A stretch of DNA of 64,000 bases from positions 868,001 through 932,000 of the forward strand of contig NZ_MTZV01000006.1 of NCBI RefSeq assembly GCF_002362315.1, read 5' to 3'. This document shows positions 46,110-55,337 of the stretch, in pieces. The position numbers and the translations under genes are program-made. The notes under the pieces were generated by a model. The model ran no database searches, was not told the origin of the DNA, and worked only from the letters and a program-made list of their open reading frames with translations. Origin of the DNA: Paraburkholderia acidicola. Lineage in GTDB: Bacteria > Pseudomonadota > Gammaproteobacteria > Burkholderiales > Burkholderiaceae. Within the stretch, counting starts at the first letter, position 1, and each line of letters begins with the position of its first letter.

Positions 46110-46171
46110 TTCGTACGCGCCGCCCGCACTTCGCATCGGGCGGCCGTTGCGAAGAGCCGAACAGATAACGT
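46110..46171 (+). promoter_or_regulatory. hrpII/PIP-box promoter of the rightward hrcU operon (perfect)
   Basis: TTCG at 46110 and 46130 with N16, then 32 bases to TAACGT at 46166-46171. Back-to-back with the leftward promoter, the two boxes being about 95 bp apart, so one divergent region controls both apparatus operons. Confidence 0.88.
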
Positions 46172-46239
46172 ATGTCTACGGCGGCGCCTCACCCGGTTGC
46201 CGCTCCCAGCCAGCCAGTCACCACGGTGCGTAGAGAACG

Positions 46240-47298
46240 ATGGCCGACGATAAAACCGAAGAACCCACCGAGCAGAAGCTGCGCAAGGCGCGCGAAAAAG
46301 GCGAAGTCGCGAAGAGCACCGACGTCGTCGAAGTCGCAGCGCTCGGCAGCATGCTGCTCGTGCTGCAGGCGGGTCAGCACTACATGGTCGACTCATTCCG
46401 CGCGGTGATCAAAACCGCGCTCGATTTCATGAGCGGGCCCCGCTCGCTCGATGCGCTCTACGTCGCGTTCGCCGACATGGCGGGCCACACGCTCGGCATG
46501 GTGTGCGGCGTCGCCGCGATCGGCCTGTTCGCGGCCGTCCTCGCGTTGATGCCGCAAACCGGCCTGCAGTTTTCGTTCGAAGCGATGAGCCCGAAGTTCG
46601 ACGCGGTCAATCCGGCCGCCGGGCTGCAGAAGATCTTTTCGGCGAACTCGATGCTCGATCTGGCGAAGATGACCGTCAAGGGCCTCCTGATCCTCGCCGT
46701 GATGAAGACGACCATCGTCTCGGTCATGCCAGTCGTCGCGAGCGCGCTGGACCAGCCGCTCGCGCAGTTGATTCACACGTTGTGGTCGGTCGTGATGAAG
46801 GTGTTCGCCACGGCGCTCGGCGTGTTCGTCGTCATCGCCGCGGTGGATTACAAACTGCAGACCATGATGTTCATCAAGAAACACAAGATGAGCAAGGACG
46901 AGGTCAAGCGCGAATTCAAGGACAGCGAGGGCAACCAGGAGGTCAAGGGCGAACGCAAGAAGCTCGCACGCGAACTCGTGAACGAAGGCCCGACAAGCGG
47001 CCTCAAGCGGGCTAACGTCGTGGTCGTCAATCCCGTTCACTACGCGGTCGCGCTGCGCTACGACCCAAGCGAATTTCCGCTGCCGGTGGTGATTGCCAAA
47101 GGGCTCGACGTGGACGCGCTGCTGCTGCGCCGTCGCGCCGCCGACATGGGCATCCCGATCGTCGCCAACCCGCCGGTCGCGCGCCAGTTGTACAAAATCC
47201 CGGAAAACCAGCCGATTCCTGAGGAGTTGTTCGAAGTCGTCGCAGCGATTCTTCGCTGGGTCAGTGGTATCGGCACCAAAGTCGCGCTCACGGAGTAG
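46240..47298 (+). CDS. hrcU: SctU substrate-switch export protein
   Basis: 352 residues, FlhB/YscU family: four membrane segments in the first ~210 residues and a cytosolic autocleavage domain. The cleavage motif is Asn264-Pro265-Val266-His267 (NPVH), where most family members have NPTH; the Asn-Pro bond that is cut is retained and its numbering equals that of Xanthomonas HrcU. The start DDKTEEPTEQKLRKAREKGE is classic. SctU controls the change from early to late substrates together with the HpaP-type protein encoded two genes downstream. Confidence 0.96.
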   Translation: MADDKTEEPTEQKLRKAREKGEVAKSTDVVEVAALGSMLLVLQAGQHYMVDSFRAVIKTALDFMSGPRSLDALYVAFADMAGHTLGMVCGVAAIGLFAAVLALMPQTGLQFSFEAMSPKFDAVNPAAGLQKIFSANSMLDLAKMTVKGLLILAVMKTTIVSVMPVVASALDQPLAQLIHTLWSVVMKVFATALGVFVVIAAVDYKLQTMMFIKKHKMSKDEVKREFKDSEGNQEVKGERKKLARELVNEGPTSGLKRANVVVVNPVHYAVALRYDPSEFPLPVVIAKGLDVDALLLRRRAADMGIPIVANPPVARQLYKIPENQPIPEELFEVVAAILRWVSGIGTKVALTE

Positions 47299-47303
47299 TC
47301 CAC

Positions 47304-49331
47304 ATGTTCAAGAACTTCAAGATTCCCGGGTTTGGCGAGGCCGGCATCGCGCTTCTGCTGGTCGCGATCATCTCGTTGATGATCCTGCCGCTGCCGACCA
47401 TCGTGATCGACGTCCTGCTGTCGATCAACATCACGATCAGCGTGACGCTGCTGATGGTGACCATGTACGTGGGCAGCATCACCTCGCTGTCGTCGTTCCC
47501 GTCGATGCTGCTGTTCACGACGCTGTTCCGGCTCTCGCTGAACATCGCGTCGACCAAGTCGATCCTGCTACACGCGGATGCCGGCGACATCATCGAAAGC
47601 TTCGGCGAACTGGTGGTGGGCGGCAACCTCGTGGTCGGGCTCGTGGTGTTCATGATCATCGCGGTGGTGCAGTTCATCGTGATCGCGAAAGGCTCCGAGC
47701 GGGTCGCGGAAGTCGGCGCGCGCTTCACGCTCGACGCGATGCCGGGCAAGCAGATGAGTATCGACGCCGACCTGCGCGCCAACCTGCTGACCGCCGATGA
47801 AGCGCGCAAGAAACGCGCGATGCTCGCGATGGAAAGCCAGTTGCACGGCGGTATGGACGGTGCGATGAAGTTCGTCAAAGGCGATGCGATCGCCGGCCTG
47901 ATGATCACGATGATCAACATCGTCGCCGGCATCGCGGTCGGCGTCGCGTACCACGGCATGACGGCGGGCGATGCAGCCAACCGCTTCTCGGTGCTGTCGA
48001 TCGGCGACGCGATGGTGTCGCAGATTCCGTCACTGCTGATCTCGGTGGCGGCCGGCGTGATGATCACGCGGGTCGGTGACGACTCGCACGGCGAGGAGCG
48101 CTCGCTCGGCGAAGACATCACCCGCCAGTTCGGCGGCAGCTCGCGCGCGCTCTACTTCGCTGCCTTGATGCTGCTCGGCTTTGCCGCGGTGCCGGGCTTT
48201 CCGGCGCCGCTGTTCCTGCTGCTGTCGTTCCTGCTCGCTTTCGTCGGCTACCGTCTGCAAAAGAAATCGGGCCGCTCGAACGGCAGTACAGGCAAGCCGG
48301 TCGTTTCGCTGCAACGCGCCGGTGCGAAAGGCGAAGCCCCGTCGATCCTCTCACGAGCACCGCAGTTCACCTGCCCGATCGGCGTGCGCATGTCGAAGGA
48401 TCTGAGCGCCCGCCTGTCCGGCGACGCGCTCGACAAGGCCTTCGACACCCAGCGTGCGAAGTTGCAGGCCGAAGTCGGTCTTCCCTTCCCCGGCATCATG
48501 ATGTGGGCCGACGAAACCCTGCCTGACGATACCTATGAAGTGGTGATCTTCGACGTGCCGCATGCGCGCGCGAATCTCAGCGCCGCCGTGGTGGAACTGC
48601 CCGCGCCGGATGCAACGGTCGCGGCCATGGTCACGGAAGAGGATGGCGCAGTCGTGCCTGCCGAAACAGCCACAGCCGTCGACAACACGCCGCGCAAAGC
48701 CGAAATCGTCATCGCGCAACACACCATCGCGCTGTTGCGCGGCAGCGCGCATCTGTTCCTCGGCATCCAGGAAACGCAATGGATGCTCGATCAGCTCGAA
48801 ACCGACTACCCAGGTCTCGTCGCCGAAGTGCAAAAGGCGCTGCCGCTGCAGAAGATGGCCGACGTCCTGCGCCGCTTGCTCGAAGAACAGGTACCGATCC
48901 GCAATATCCGCAGCATCACGGAAAGCCTGATTACGTGGGGTCCGAAAGAGAAAGACATGTTGATGCTCACCGAGTACATCCGTGTCGACCTCGGCAAGAT
49001 GATCGCCTACCGCGCAACCGGTGGCCCGCGCGATCTGCCAGCGGTGCTCGTCGACGTACAGGTCGAGCAGCATATCCGCCAGTCGATCAAGCAGACGCCG
49101 ACCGGCAACTTCCTCGCTCTGCCGCCCGATGAGATCGGCCATCTCGTCGACAACCTCGTCGAGCTGGTCGGCGAGTCGCCACGCGGGCCTCTGGCGCTGA
49201 TTGCATCGATGGATATTCGCCGCTACGTGAAACGGATGATCGAAGCGCGTCTTGGCTGGTTGCCGGTGTATTCGTACCAGGAACTGGGCGCGCATATCGA
49301 CCTGCAGCCGATCGGCCGGCTGATGAACTAG
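47304..49331 (+). CDS. hrcV: SctV major export-gate protein
   Basis: 675 residues, FHIPEP/FlhA family. The first ~320 residues carry about eight hydrophobic segments (IALLLVAIISLMILPLPTIV, LVVGLVVFMIIAVVQFIVIA); the conserved FRLSLNIASTKSILL and GSERVAEVGARFTLDAMPGK segments are present. The C-terminal cytosolic ring domain binds chaperones and gatekeeper. It starts 5 bp after hrcU. Confidence 0.97.
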   Translation: MFKNFKIPGFGEAGIALLLVAIISLMILPLPTIVIDVLLSINITISVTLLMVTMYVGSITSLSSFPSMLLFTTLFRLSLNIASTKSILLHADAGDIIESFGELVVGGNLVVGLVVFMIIAVVQFIVIAKGSERVAEVGARFTLDAMPGKQMSIDADLRANLLTADEARKKRAMLAMESQLHGGMDGAMKFVKGDAIAGLMITMINIVAGIAVGVAYHGMTAGDAANRFSVLSIGDAMVSQIPSLLISVAAGVMITRVGDDSHGEERSLGEDITRQFGGSSRALYFAALMLLGFAAVPGFPAPLFLLLSFLLAFVGYRLQKKSGRSNGSTGKPVVSLQRAGAKGEAPSILSRAPQFTCPIGVRMSKDLSARLSGDALDKAFDTQRAKLQAEVGLPFPGIMMWADETLPDDTYEVVIFDVPHARANLSAAVVELPAPDATVAAMVTEEDGAVVPAETATAVDNTPRKAEIVIAQHTIALLRGSAHLFLGIQETQWMLDQLETDYPGLVAEVQKALPLQKMADVLRRLLEEQVPIRNIRSITESLITWGPKEKDMLMLTEYIRVDLGKMIAYRATGGPRDLPAVLVDVQVEQHIRQSIKQTPTGNFLALPPDEIGHLVDNLVELVGESPRGPLALIASMDIRRYVKRMIEARLGWLPVYSYQELGAHIDLQPIGRLMN

Positions 49332-49347
49332 GCCCGGAGGATAGACC

Positions 49348-50283
49348 GTGCACACTTCAGGAACGCATCGCGCGCATGTTATTGCGGGGCCGGCGCCGGA
49401 ACATGAGCCGTCACACACTGTCACGCCGCAGATGCGGCGTATGGCTTCGCTCTTCAACACGTATCGCGACGCCGCGCTGCAAAGCGGCGAGTTGACGGAT
49501 GATGTTCAGCAGCGGGAGCACAAACCTGCGCAGACGCACGACGCCGAATCCGCGCCGGATAGCACATTCGGCGCGTACAGCGAATCCGATCCGCCGAACC
49601 CGCCCCTCACCCTCGCCGAGGGGGAACAGAAGCAGCACGGCGGAAGCCAGCAGGACACCGACGGCGGCGATGGTCACGGCAAAGGCGACAACGACAGCGG
49701 CAATCGTGCACAGCCCGTCGTACATGCCACAAAGCCTGCAAGCGCAGGATCAACCGCGGCGCTCGCGTCCGCGTTGTTCCGCGCGTCGAACGCGTCATGC
49801 GTGGCGGCCGCATCGACTGCCGTTGCCTCCGCAACGAACAGCCCCGCATCGCCAGCTCCGCACTTCACGCCGACGGCCGCCCTCCCCACGCCCGGCACAA
49901 TTCCCGCTGCTCCGCTGCAAGCGGTCCACGCCCGTGTCGAAGCGACCACCGGCACGCACGCCGTCGGCGCGCTGACCAACGCACAACAGGCGAATCCACT
50001 GGTCGACTCGATCGTCTCGAGCGTCGCGGATTTCTGCGCCAGCCCGGCCGTGCATTCGTGCAATCCCTGGCATATCACGTTACCGCTCGACCCCGATGTG
50101 CTGCCCGACTGCCAGTTGAGCCTGATGCTTTCGCATTTCGACCTGACGCTTCGCTTCACCACCGCAGACCCGGCCTCCCAGCAATTAGTCTTGCAACATG
50201 CAGATGCGTTACGGGAGCGGCTTGAAGCGCTACCGGGTCTTCATGAAGAGAACCGCCGAAAGATCGACATCATCGTTGCCTAA
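49348..50283 (+). CDS. hpaP: HpaP-type (SctP) needle-length/substrate-switch protein
   Basis: 311 residues from GTG 49348 with GGAGG in front. The N-terminal two thirds are low-complexity, His/Ala/Pro/Gly-rich (GGDGHGKGDNDSGNRAQP), and the last ~100 residues have the conserved substrate-switch domain (ADFCASPAVHSCNPWHITLP, DCQLSLMLSHFDLTLRF). In Xanthomonas the counterpart (HpaC) interacts with HrcU to set the hierarchy of secretion. Position between hrcV and hrcQ is diagnostic. Confidence 0.88.
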   Translation: MHTSGTHRAHVIAGPAPEHEPSHTVTPQMRRMASLFNTYRDAALQSGELTDDVQQREHKPAQTHDAESAPDSTFGAYSESDPPNPPLTLAEGEQKQHGGSQQDTDGGDGHGKGDNDSGNRAQPVVHATKPASAGSTAALASALFRASNASCVAAASTAVASATNSPASPAPHFTPTAALPTPGTIPAAPLQAVHARVEATTGTHAVGALTNAQQANPLVDSIVSSVADFCASPAVHSCNPWHITLPLDPDVLPDCQLSLMLSHFDLTLRFTTADPASQQLVLQHADALRERLEALPGLHEENRRKIDIIVA

Positions 50284-50310
50284 ACACCGCGCCAAAAACA
50301 CAACAACACC

Positions 50311-51447
50311 ATGGTCCATACCGATTCGCGACTAGCCGATACCGCTGCCTCTGATGCCGTCCCGCCGACGGGCAGCCGGACACCTGTCGCGCTCGACTTC
50401 GGGTTGTTGCCAGCGGTCATGCGCAGCACCGCGCGCCAGCAACGGCTCGCCGTCGACGAACGGTTCGGCGCGATGCTGTTCCATACGCTCGGCATCACGG
50501 ACTGGAGCGCGGGCAACCGCAATCCAGTCGATCCCGCGCGTACGGCAACGTTGCGTCTGCGCTGGGGCGCACGTAACGCTACGGTGTTGATCGATCTGAC
50601 GCAACCTGCCGGTCTCGCGAGCGTGCTGCGCGCCGATGCACCGGAGCAAGACGATGCGCAGGAAGACGCGAATCTGCGCGCGACCGTTTCCGCGATCCTA
50701 CTCGAACCGCTGTTGAAGGGTTTCGCCCAACTCGGCATGCAAGGCGTCGAAGTGATTTCGCTCGAGCGGAACATCGAGCCGGTAGAGCGCCCTGTCGAAT
50801 GTTGCGCGATCTCGTTCAGCATCGGCGATGTGCGCTACGACGCCGTACTCGATCACATCGACGACGGCTGGCTCGACGCTTTCGAGCGGCGGCTTGCCGA
50901 TCACTGCATACCACTCGCGACGCACATCAGCGAAATCGAAGTGCGCGGCCGGCTGCTGCTCGGCGAGAAGTCCATCAGCCTCACGACGCTCGACTCGCTG
51001 CAACCCGGCGACATCATCCTGCGCGCGCTGCCCGATGCAGTGCGCGCGTTTTTCATGAAAGAAACTGCTTCGGTAAGGTTGCCGATTGTCTGGGGCCATC
51101 ACGGCACCCGGCAGCTGCATGCGATGGCCGACGTAGCCGACAACGTACTTACCCTGACCGGAAACCCCACCATGAGCCACGACACGCGCTTTAACACGCC
51201 CTTGACCGATTCCAGCGATACGCTCGTCGAGATCGACCATCTCGACCTGCCGTTGAAGCTTGAAATCGATACCGTGTCGCTGCCGGTCGCCCAGCTCTCC
51301 GCGCTGCGGGCCGGCTACGTGCTCGAACTGCCGACCGCCCTGCACGACACCCGCATCCGCCTCGTGACCTACGGCCAGACGATCGGCTTCGGCGAACTCG
51401 TCACCGTCGGCGATCACCTCGGCGTACGCGTCGTCCAGCTGTCATAG
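50311..51447 (+). CDS. hrcQ: SctQ C-ring protein
   Basis: 378 residues, a single full-length SctQ as in Ralstonia/Xanthomonas and not split into HrcQA/QB as in Pseudomonas syringae. The C-terminal ~75 residues are the FliN/SpoA domain (LDLPLKLEIDTVSLPVAQLS, RAGYVLELP, GELVTVGDHLGVRVVQL). An internal start that would make the short C-terminal form found in many SctQ genes was not examined in detail. Forms the cytosolic sorting platform. Confidence 0.94.
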   Translation: MVHTDSRLADTAASDAVPPTGSRTPVALDFGLLPAVMRSTARQQRLAVDERFGAMLFHTLGITDWSAGNRNPVDPARTATLRLRWGARNATVLIDLTQPAGLASVLRADAPEQDDAQEDANLRATVSAILLEPLLKGFAQLGMQGVEVISLERNIEPVERPVECCAISFSIGDVRYDAVLDHIDDGWLDAFERRLADHCIPLATHISEIEVRGRLLLGEKSISLTTLDSLQPGDIILRALPDAVRAFFMKETASVRLPIVWGHHGTRQLHAMADVADNVLTLTGNPTMSHDTRFNTPLTDSSDTLVEIDHLDLPLKLEIDTVSLPVAQLSALRAGYVLELPTALHDTRIRLVTYGQTIGFGELVTVGDHLGVRVVQLS

Positions 51448-51450
51448 ATC

Positions 51451-52104
51451 ATGGTTCAATTCAACGACCTCACCGGGTTACTGATTGCGGTAGTCGTAAT
51501 CAGCCTGATCCCGTTCGTCGCGATGGTGGCCACGTCGTACGCCAAGATCGTCGTCGTGCTCGGGTTGCTGCGCAACGCGCTCGGCGTGCAGCAAGTGCCG
51601 CCGAACATGGTGCTCAACGGCATCGCGATTCTCGTCACTGCCTACATCATGGCGCCGATCGGCATGCAGGCGATGCAGAACATGCAGAACATGCCGCACC
51701 GCCAGGGTGATTCTTCGGCGCTGATGCTCGATGCGTTCGATGCGGGTAAGGAACCATTCCGCGCATTCCTCAAGGCCCATGCGCATGAACGCGAAAAGCG
51801 CTTCTTCGTGCGCTCCGCCTCGGCGATCTGGCCGAAGGACATGGCCGCGAAACTACACGATGACGATCTGATCGTGCTGGCGCCCGCCTTCACGCTGACC
51901 GAAATGACCGACGCGTTCAAGATCGGCTTCCTGCTCTACATCGCCTTCGTGGTCGTGGACATCGTGATCGCCAACGTGCTGATGGCGATGGGCCTGAACC
52001 AGGTGCAACCGACCAACGTCGCGATCCCGTTCAAGCTGCTGCTGTTCGTCGTGATGAATGGCTGGTCGACGCTGATTCACGGTCTCGTACTGACTTACCG
52101 CTAA
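51451..52104 (+). CDS. hrcR: SctR export-gate protein
   Basis: 217 residues, FliP/YscR family, with the conserved FVAMVATSYAKIVVVLGLLR and LRNALGVQQVPPNMVLNGIA segments and four membrane helices. It starts 3 bp after hrcQ and forms the pore with HrcS and HrcT. Confidence 0.97.
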   Translation: MVQFNDLTGLLIAVVVISLIPFVAMVATSYAKIVVVLGLLRNALGVQQVPPNMVLNGIAILVTAYIMAPIGMQAMQNMQNMPHRQGDSSALMLDAFDAGKEPFRAFLKAHAHEREKRFFVRSASAIWPKDMAAKLHDDDLIVLAPAFTLTEMTDAFKIGFLLYIAFVVVDIVIANVLMAMGLNQVQPTNVAIPFKLLLFVVMNGWSTLIHGLVLTYR

Positions 52105-52134
52105 TACCGCTAACTACCGCTAAACGGACACGCG

Positions 52135-52398
52135 ATGGAAACCGACACGCTGGTTCGCATCACCACCCAGGGCCTGCTGCTCTGCCTGTCGATCTCGCTG
52201 CCGGTCGTGATCGTCGCGGCCGTCTCCGGCCTCGCAATCTCGTTCATTCAGGCGATCACCTCGATGCAGGATCAGAGCATCTCGTATGCGGTGAAACTGG
52301 TTGCCGTGGTGGCGACCGTGCTGATCATGGGAACGTGGGGGGCCTCGGCGGTGCTGCGCTTCGCGAATGAAATTGTCGTGCTGGCGGTGCCGTCATGA
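52135..52398 (+). CDS. hrcS: SctS export-gate protein
   Basis: 87 residues with two membrane helices (LLLCLSISLPVVIVAAVSGL; AVKLVAVVATVLIMGTWGAS) and the family motif ITSMQDQSISYAVKL. The ATGA overlap at 52395-52398 couples it to the next gene. Confidence 0.96.
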   Translation: METDTLVRITTQGLLLCLSISLPVVIVAAVSGLAISFIQAITSMQDQSISYAVKLVAVVATVLIMGTWGASAVLRFANEIVVLAVPS

Positions 52399-53555
52399 GT
52401 AGCCGGCGCGTCGACAACTCGTCTCAGCAGCCGCAGATCGCCCATCACGAAGAGCAGCAGGAATTCGGGCTCCATACAAAGCAGCTGTTCAAGATACGGA
52501 AGCTTCGAAGTCAGAAGGCCCGAAATGGAGAGATTCAAGGCGAGAAGGCGGAAGTTGCACACTGGAGGGGCGTCAAGTATGCGGAAAGCCGTAACAAGCG
52601 GGCGCTGAGCGCGGCTGCGCAAAAGCGTATGGCTCCGCTCGGCACGCCACCGCAACGCGGAACCCAGGGAGGCAAGCAGGCCCGCCTGCGCGAACGCGAC
52701 AAAGCGCTCGGTAAGGAAATCAAGGATCCGGACCGCGACAAAGAGGTCGACAAGGAGCATCTCGAGAAGGACCATCCGCGCGAACACGATCAGCAGCCCC
52801 TGAAGGAAAGAGAACGCGAGCGCGAGAAAGAAAAGGACAAGGAGCGGCAGCAGCAACAGCAGTCGGGCAAGGATCAGCAAAAGGACTCCGGGTCACAGCA
52901 ACAACAACAGCAGCAACACCAGGGCCGGGAGCAACGGCAGAACGGCGATGGCCAGCCGCAGCAACAGCAGGGGCAGCAGCAGAAACGCGAAGGCAAGGAC
53001 GAAAACAGTGCCGCAAAGTTCGCTGTCACGCGCAAGAAGGTCAGCACGGCCGTGAAGGTACTGGAGAACTTTCAGGTGCTCGGTGCGAAGCTGAAGGACG
53101 CGCCACCAGCCGAAAGAAACCGCGTGCTGCTGCAAACCTTCGCCAAGGTCGCGTTGCGCCTTTTTGCGCAGCTCGATCACGGTTTTGCGCTCGCGCCGCT
53201 AGCGGCGCTCAATGCCACGTCGCCAGCCGCGATGCGGCGCTCGCCGGGACGAATGCAGGCGCAGATCGCGGCCGCGACGTTCAACTTCAACTCGCGCGCA
53301 GTAAACGGCCCACCGGCGACCAAAACGTCCGCATCGGTCGGCCTGCTCAGCCACACCTACGATATGTCGCGCACGCGGCAGATCTTCGGTGTCGAGTACC
53401 CGATGGAAGAGCAAAACATGCTGTCGATCCGGCAGATCATGATCGATGCCAAGGCCACCATGCCCACGCTGGTGGCGTCACATGGCGTGCCAACCGGTTC
53501 GGATAATCCGCCCGAACTTCGCGTTGCGCCCGCGCCCCCTGCTGCCGGCTCATAA
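52395..53555 (+). CDS. Highly charged protein in the hpaA position
   Basis: 386 residues. The gene order hrcS-X-hrcD makes it the positional counterpart of HpaA, a secreted control protein that binds HpaB in Xanthomonas. Residues ~90-205 are extreme low complexity made of Lys, Glu, Arg, Asp and Gln (KEREREREKEKDKERQQQQQ), far longer than in known HpaA proteins (about 275 aa). The C-terminal ~150 residues look globular (KVSTAVKVLENFQVLGAKLK, MEEQNMLSIRQIMIDAKATM). Orthology is inferred from position only. Confidence 0.65.
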   Translation: MSSRRVDNSSQQPQIAHHEEQQEFGLHTKQLFKIRKLRSQKARNGEIQGEKAEVAHWRGVKYAESRNKRALSAAAQKRMAPLGTPPQRGTQGGKQARLRERDKALGKEIKDPDRDKEVDKEHLEKDHPREHDQQPLKEREREREKEKDKERQQQQQSGKDQQKDSGSQQQQQQQHQGREQRQNGDGQPQQQQGQQQKREGKDENSAAKFAVTRKKVSTAVKVLENFQVLGAKLKDAPPAERNRVLLQTFAKVALRLFAQLDHGFALAPLAALNATSPAAMRRSPGRMQAQIAAATFNFNSRAVNGPPATKTSASVGLLSHTYDMSRTRQIFGVEYPMEEQNMLSIRQIMIDAKATMPTLVASHGVPTGSDNPPELRVAPAPPAAGS

Positions 53556-53600
53556 ACTGAAGTCATCGAATCCAGGTAACGCCTAACGGGACTAACGAGC

Positions 53601-54614
53601 ATGAAAGCGCTGAGAGTACTAACCGGCACACACGCCGGCGCGCAAATCCGCTTGACGGTCGGCACCTACCTTCTGAGCGCCGGTGCCGATGCGGACATCT
53701 GCATCAGCGACTGGCAAGTCGACGCGCTCTCGCTGACGCTCGGTGAAGATGGGGTGACACGGGTACGGCTCGACGGCGCGGAAGAAGTCCTGATCGCGGA
53801 TTTCATCGCCGTGCCTTATGGCGACGTGGTGTTCTGCGTCGGCCCCGACGATGCGCACTGGCCGCGCGATCTGGATCTGCTCGCAGGATTGTGGAAAACC
53901 GCGGAGCCGGACCTGCCGGAAGAAGAAGCTGTCGCGGCAGGAACCGACGACGACGCAGAGACGCCCATGTCGACTGCGGCATCGCGCACCAAAGCGCTGC
54001 GCACCGCCGGCGTCGCACTGGCCTGCACGGCATTGATTGGCGGTCTGTTGACGGCCGGCGTGATGATGGCGGGCGCGCAATCCACCGAGGCCGCGACAGT
54101 CCGGTTCGATGCAGCCGAACTGTCGAAGCAGATGACCGAAGCATTGCATCGCGCGGGATTGAAGGAACTGACGGCCACGCCGCGCGGCACCAACGTCGTC
54201 GTGAGCGGCATCGTTACTAATTCGGACGGCAGCGACACGGCGCGCAGGATCATGGACACGCTCGCGCGCGGCAAGACACTGCGCGAATACGATGTCGCGC
54301 AGCAGGACATCGACAACATCCAGCAGTCGCTCGGTAATGCGGGCGCGCGGGTGGAGTACAAGGGCAACGGCGTGTTTCGCGTCAGCGGAACGGTGCAGTC
54401 GCTCAAGAAGTTTCAGCAGCTGCTCGCCAACGTCAAACCGGATCTGGATGAGAACGTCAAACGGCTCGACGTCGACGTGAAGGAAACGCGCTCACCGGTG
54501 CCGGATATCCGGTATGCCGAAGTGGTTTCGGTGGGCAGCGTGCACTACATCGAAACACCGGACGGCACCAAGCATCTGCTGGATACCACCAGCACCGGCA
54601 AAGAAAGCGAATGA
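53601..54614 (+). CDS. hrcD: SctD inner-membrane ring protein
   Basis: 337 residues. The N-terminal ~100 residues are FHA-like (MKALRVLTGTHAGAQIRLTV, PYGDVVFCVGPDD), a single membrane helix lies around 134-154 (AGVALACTALIGGLLTAGVM), then periplasmic BON-type ring domains (VVVSGIVTNSDGSDTARRIM, RVSGTVQSLKKFQQLL). Matches HrpD5/HrpQ/YscD. It makes the outer of the two inner-membrane rings with HrcJ. Same place as hrpD5 in Xanthomonas. Confidence 0.9.
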   Translation: MKALRVLTGTHAGAQIRLTVGTYLLSAGADADICISDWQVDALSLTLGEDGVTRVRLDGAEEVLIADFIAVPYGDVVFCVGPDDAHWPRDLDLLAGLWKTAEPDLPEEEAVAAGTDDDAETPMSTAASRTKALRTAGVALACTALIGGLLTAGVMMAGAQSTEAATVRFDAAELSKQMTEALHRAGLKELTATPRGTNVVVSGIVTNSDGSDTARRIMDTLARGKTLREYDVAQQDIDNIQQSLGNAGARVEYKGNGVFRVSGTVQSLKKFQQLLANVKPDLDENVKRLDVDVKETRSPVPDIRYAEVVSVGSVHYIETPDGTKHLLDTTSTGKESE

Positions 54615-54631
54615 ACTCAAAAGGAACCGAC

Positions 54632-54892
54632 ATGTACGACGCATTGCTCCCTGTTGCGCAAGACCTCAATACCCTCGATGCGACGCTCAATGCGCCGGAT
54701 AGTCAGCAGCGCGTCGCACGGATTGTCGGGGCGTTCGAAGAGACGGCCCGGCGTATCAGCTCGGCGACGCAGGCGGCGCGAAGCGACCACGAGCGACTCG
54801 AGCTGCAAAAGCTGTATCGCGGCATGATCGCGGCGCAGCGCATCGTCCTCACGCTTCACGAACGTCACACTGAGCGCAGCGTGGCGGTGTGA
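54632..54892 (+). CDS. Small helical protein in the hrpD6 position
   Basis: 86 residues from ATG 54632, which has AAGGAA five bases upstream; the earlier ATG 54611 overlaps the hrcD stop and is less likely. Wholly helical (QRVARIVGAFEETARRISSA, LELQKLYRGMIAAQRIVLTL). In Xanthomonas hrpD6 lies between hrpD5 and the pilin gene hrpE; size and position match. A co-chaperone role for the pilin would fit but is not shown. Confidence 0.7.
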   Translation: MYDALLPVAQDLNTLDATLNAPDSQQRVARIVGAFEETARRISSATQAARSDHERLELQKLYRGMIAAQRIVLTLHERHTERSVAV

Positions 54893-55015
54893 GGTTCGCG
54901 GAGCGCCGGATCATCAGGGCCGGCTGTCGCGCTCCGGGATTGTTGCAGTAGCAGTTGTGACCTTCGACCTTGGCAGCGGTTTTGGTAAACCTCATCTTTA
55001 ATCTGGAGAATCATC

Positions 55016-55225
55016 ATGAGCGGCGGACTTCAGTCATCCGGTGTAAATCAGGCAACGCAGAGCAACCAGGACTCAGTGGCCGAAATGCAGAAAATGGCCA
55101 ACGAAAACAACGCGATGACGATGGCAAGCATGCAGATCAACATGCAGCAGCAGATGACCAGCGCGATCGCATCGGTGGGCAACAACGGCGCGAAGAACGT
55201 CGCCGACGCTGCGAAGGGGCAGTAA
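55016..55225 (+). CDS. hrpY: Hrp pilin / needle-type subunit candidate (SctF)
   Basis: 69 residues, GGAG before ATG 55016. Short, no cysteine, Gln/Asn/Met/Ala-rich and helical, with a polymerisation-like C-terminus (MANENNAMTMASMQINMQQQ, ending NVADAAKGQ). Position after hrcD and hrpD6-like equals hrpE (Xanthomonas) and hrpY (Ralstonia), the Hrp pilins, which are of similar size (85-93). Slightly shorter than those. Hrp pilins diverge fast, so the call depends on place and composition. Confidence 0.78.
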   Translation: MSGGLQSSGVNQATQSNQDSVAEMQKMANENNAMTMASMQINMQQQMTSAIASVGNNGAKNVADAAKGQ

Positions 55226-55337
55226 GCGCAAGCAACGTGCGACGCGGTACCTGGGGGTTGCGGGACTGGAAAGAGTTGGGTGGTATCCGGTTCCGTAGCC
55301 TTTTTTCTTTTGTCTTTCAGCTACAGCAACTGCATTC

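Noticed and set aside
52300..52880. Minus-strand frame with Leu-rich start over hrcS and the hpaA-position gene
   Set aside because: Leu runs are the antisense reading of the Lys/Glu/Gln block; no other support.
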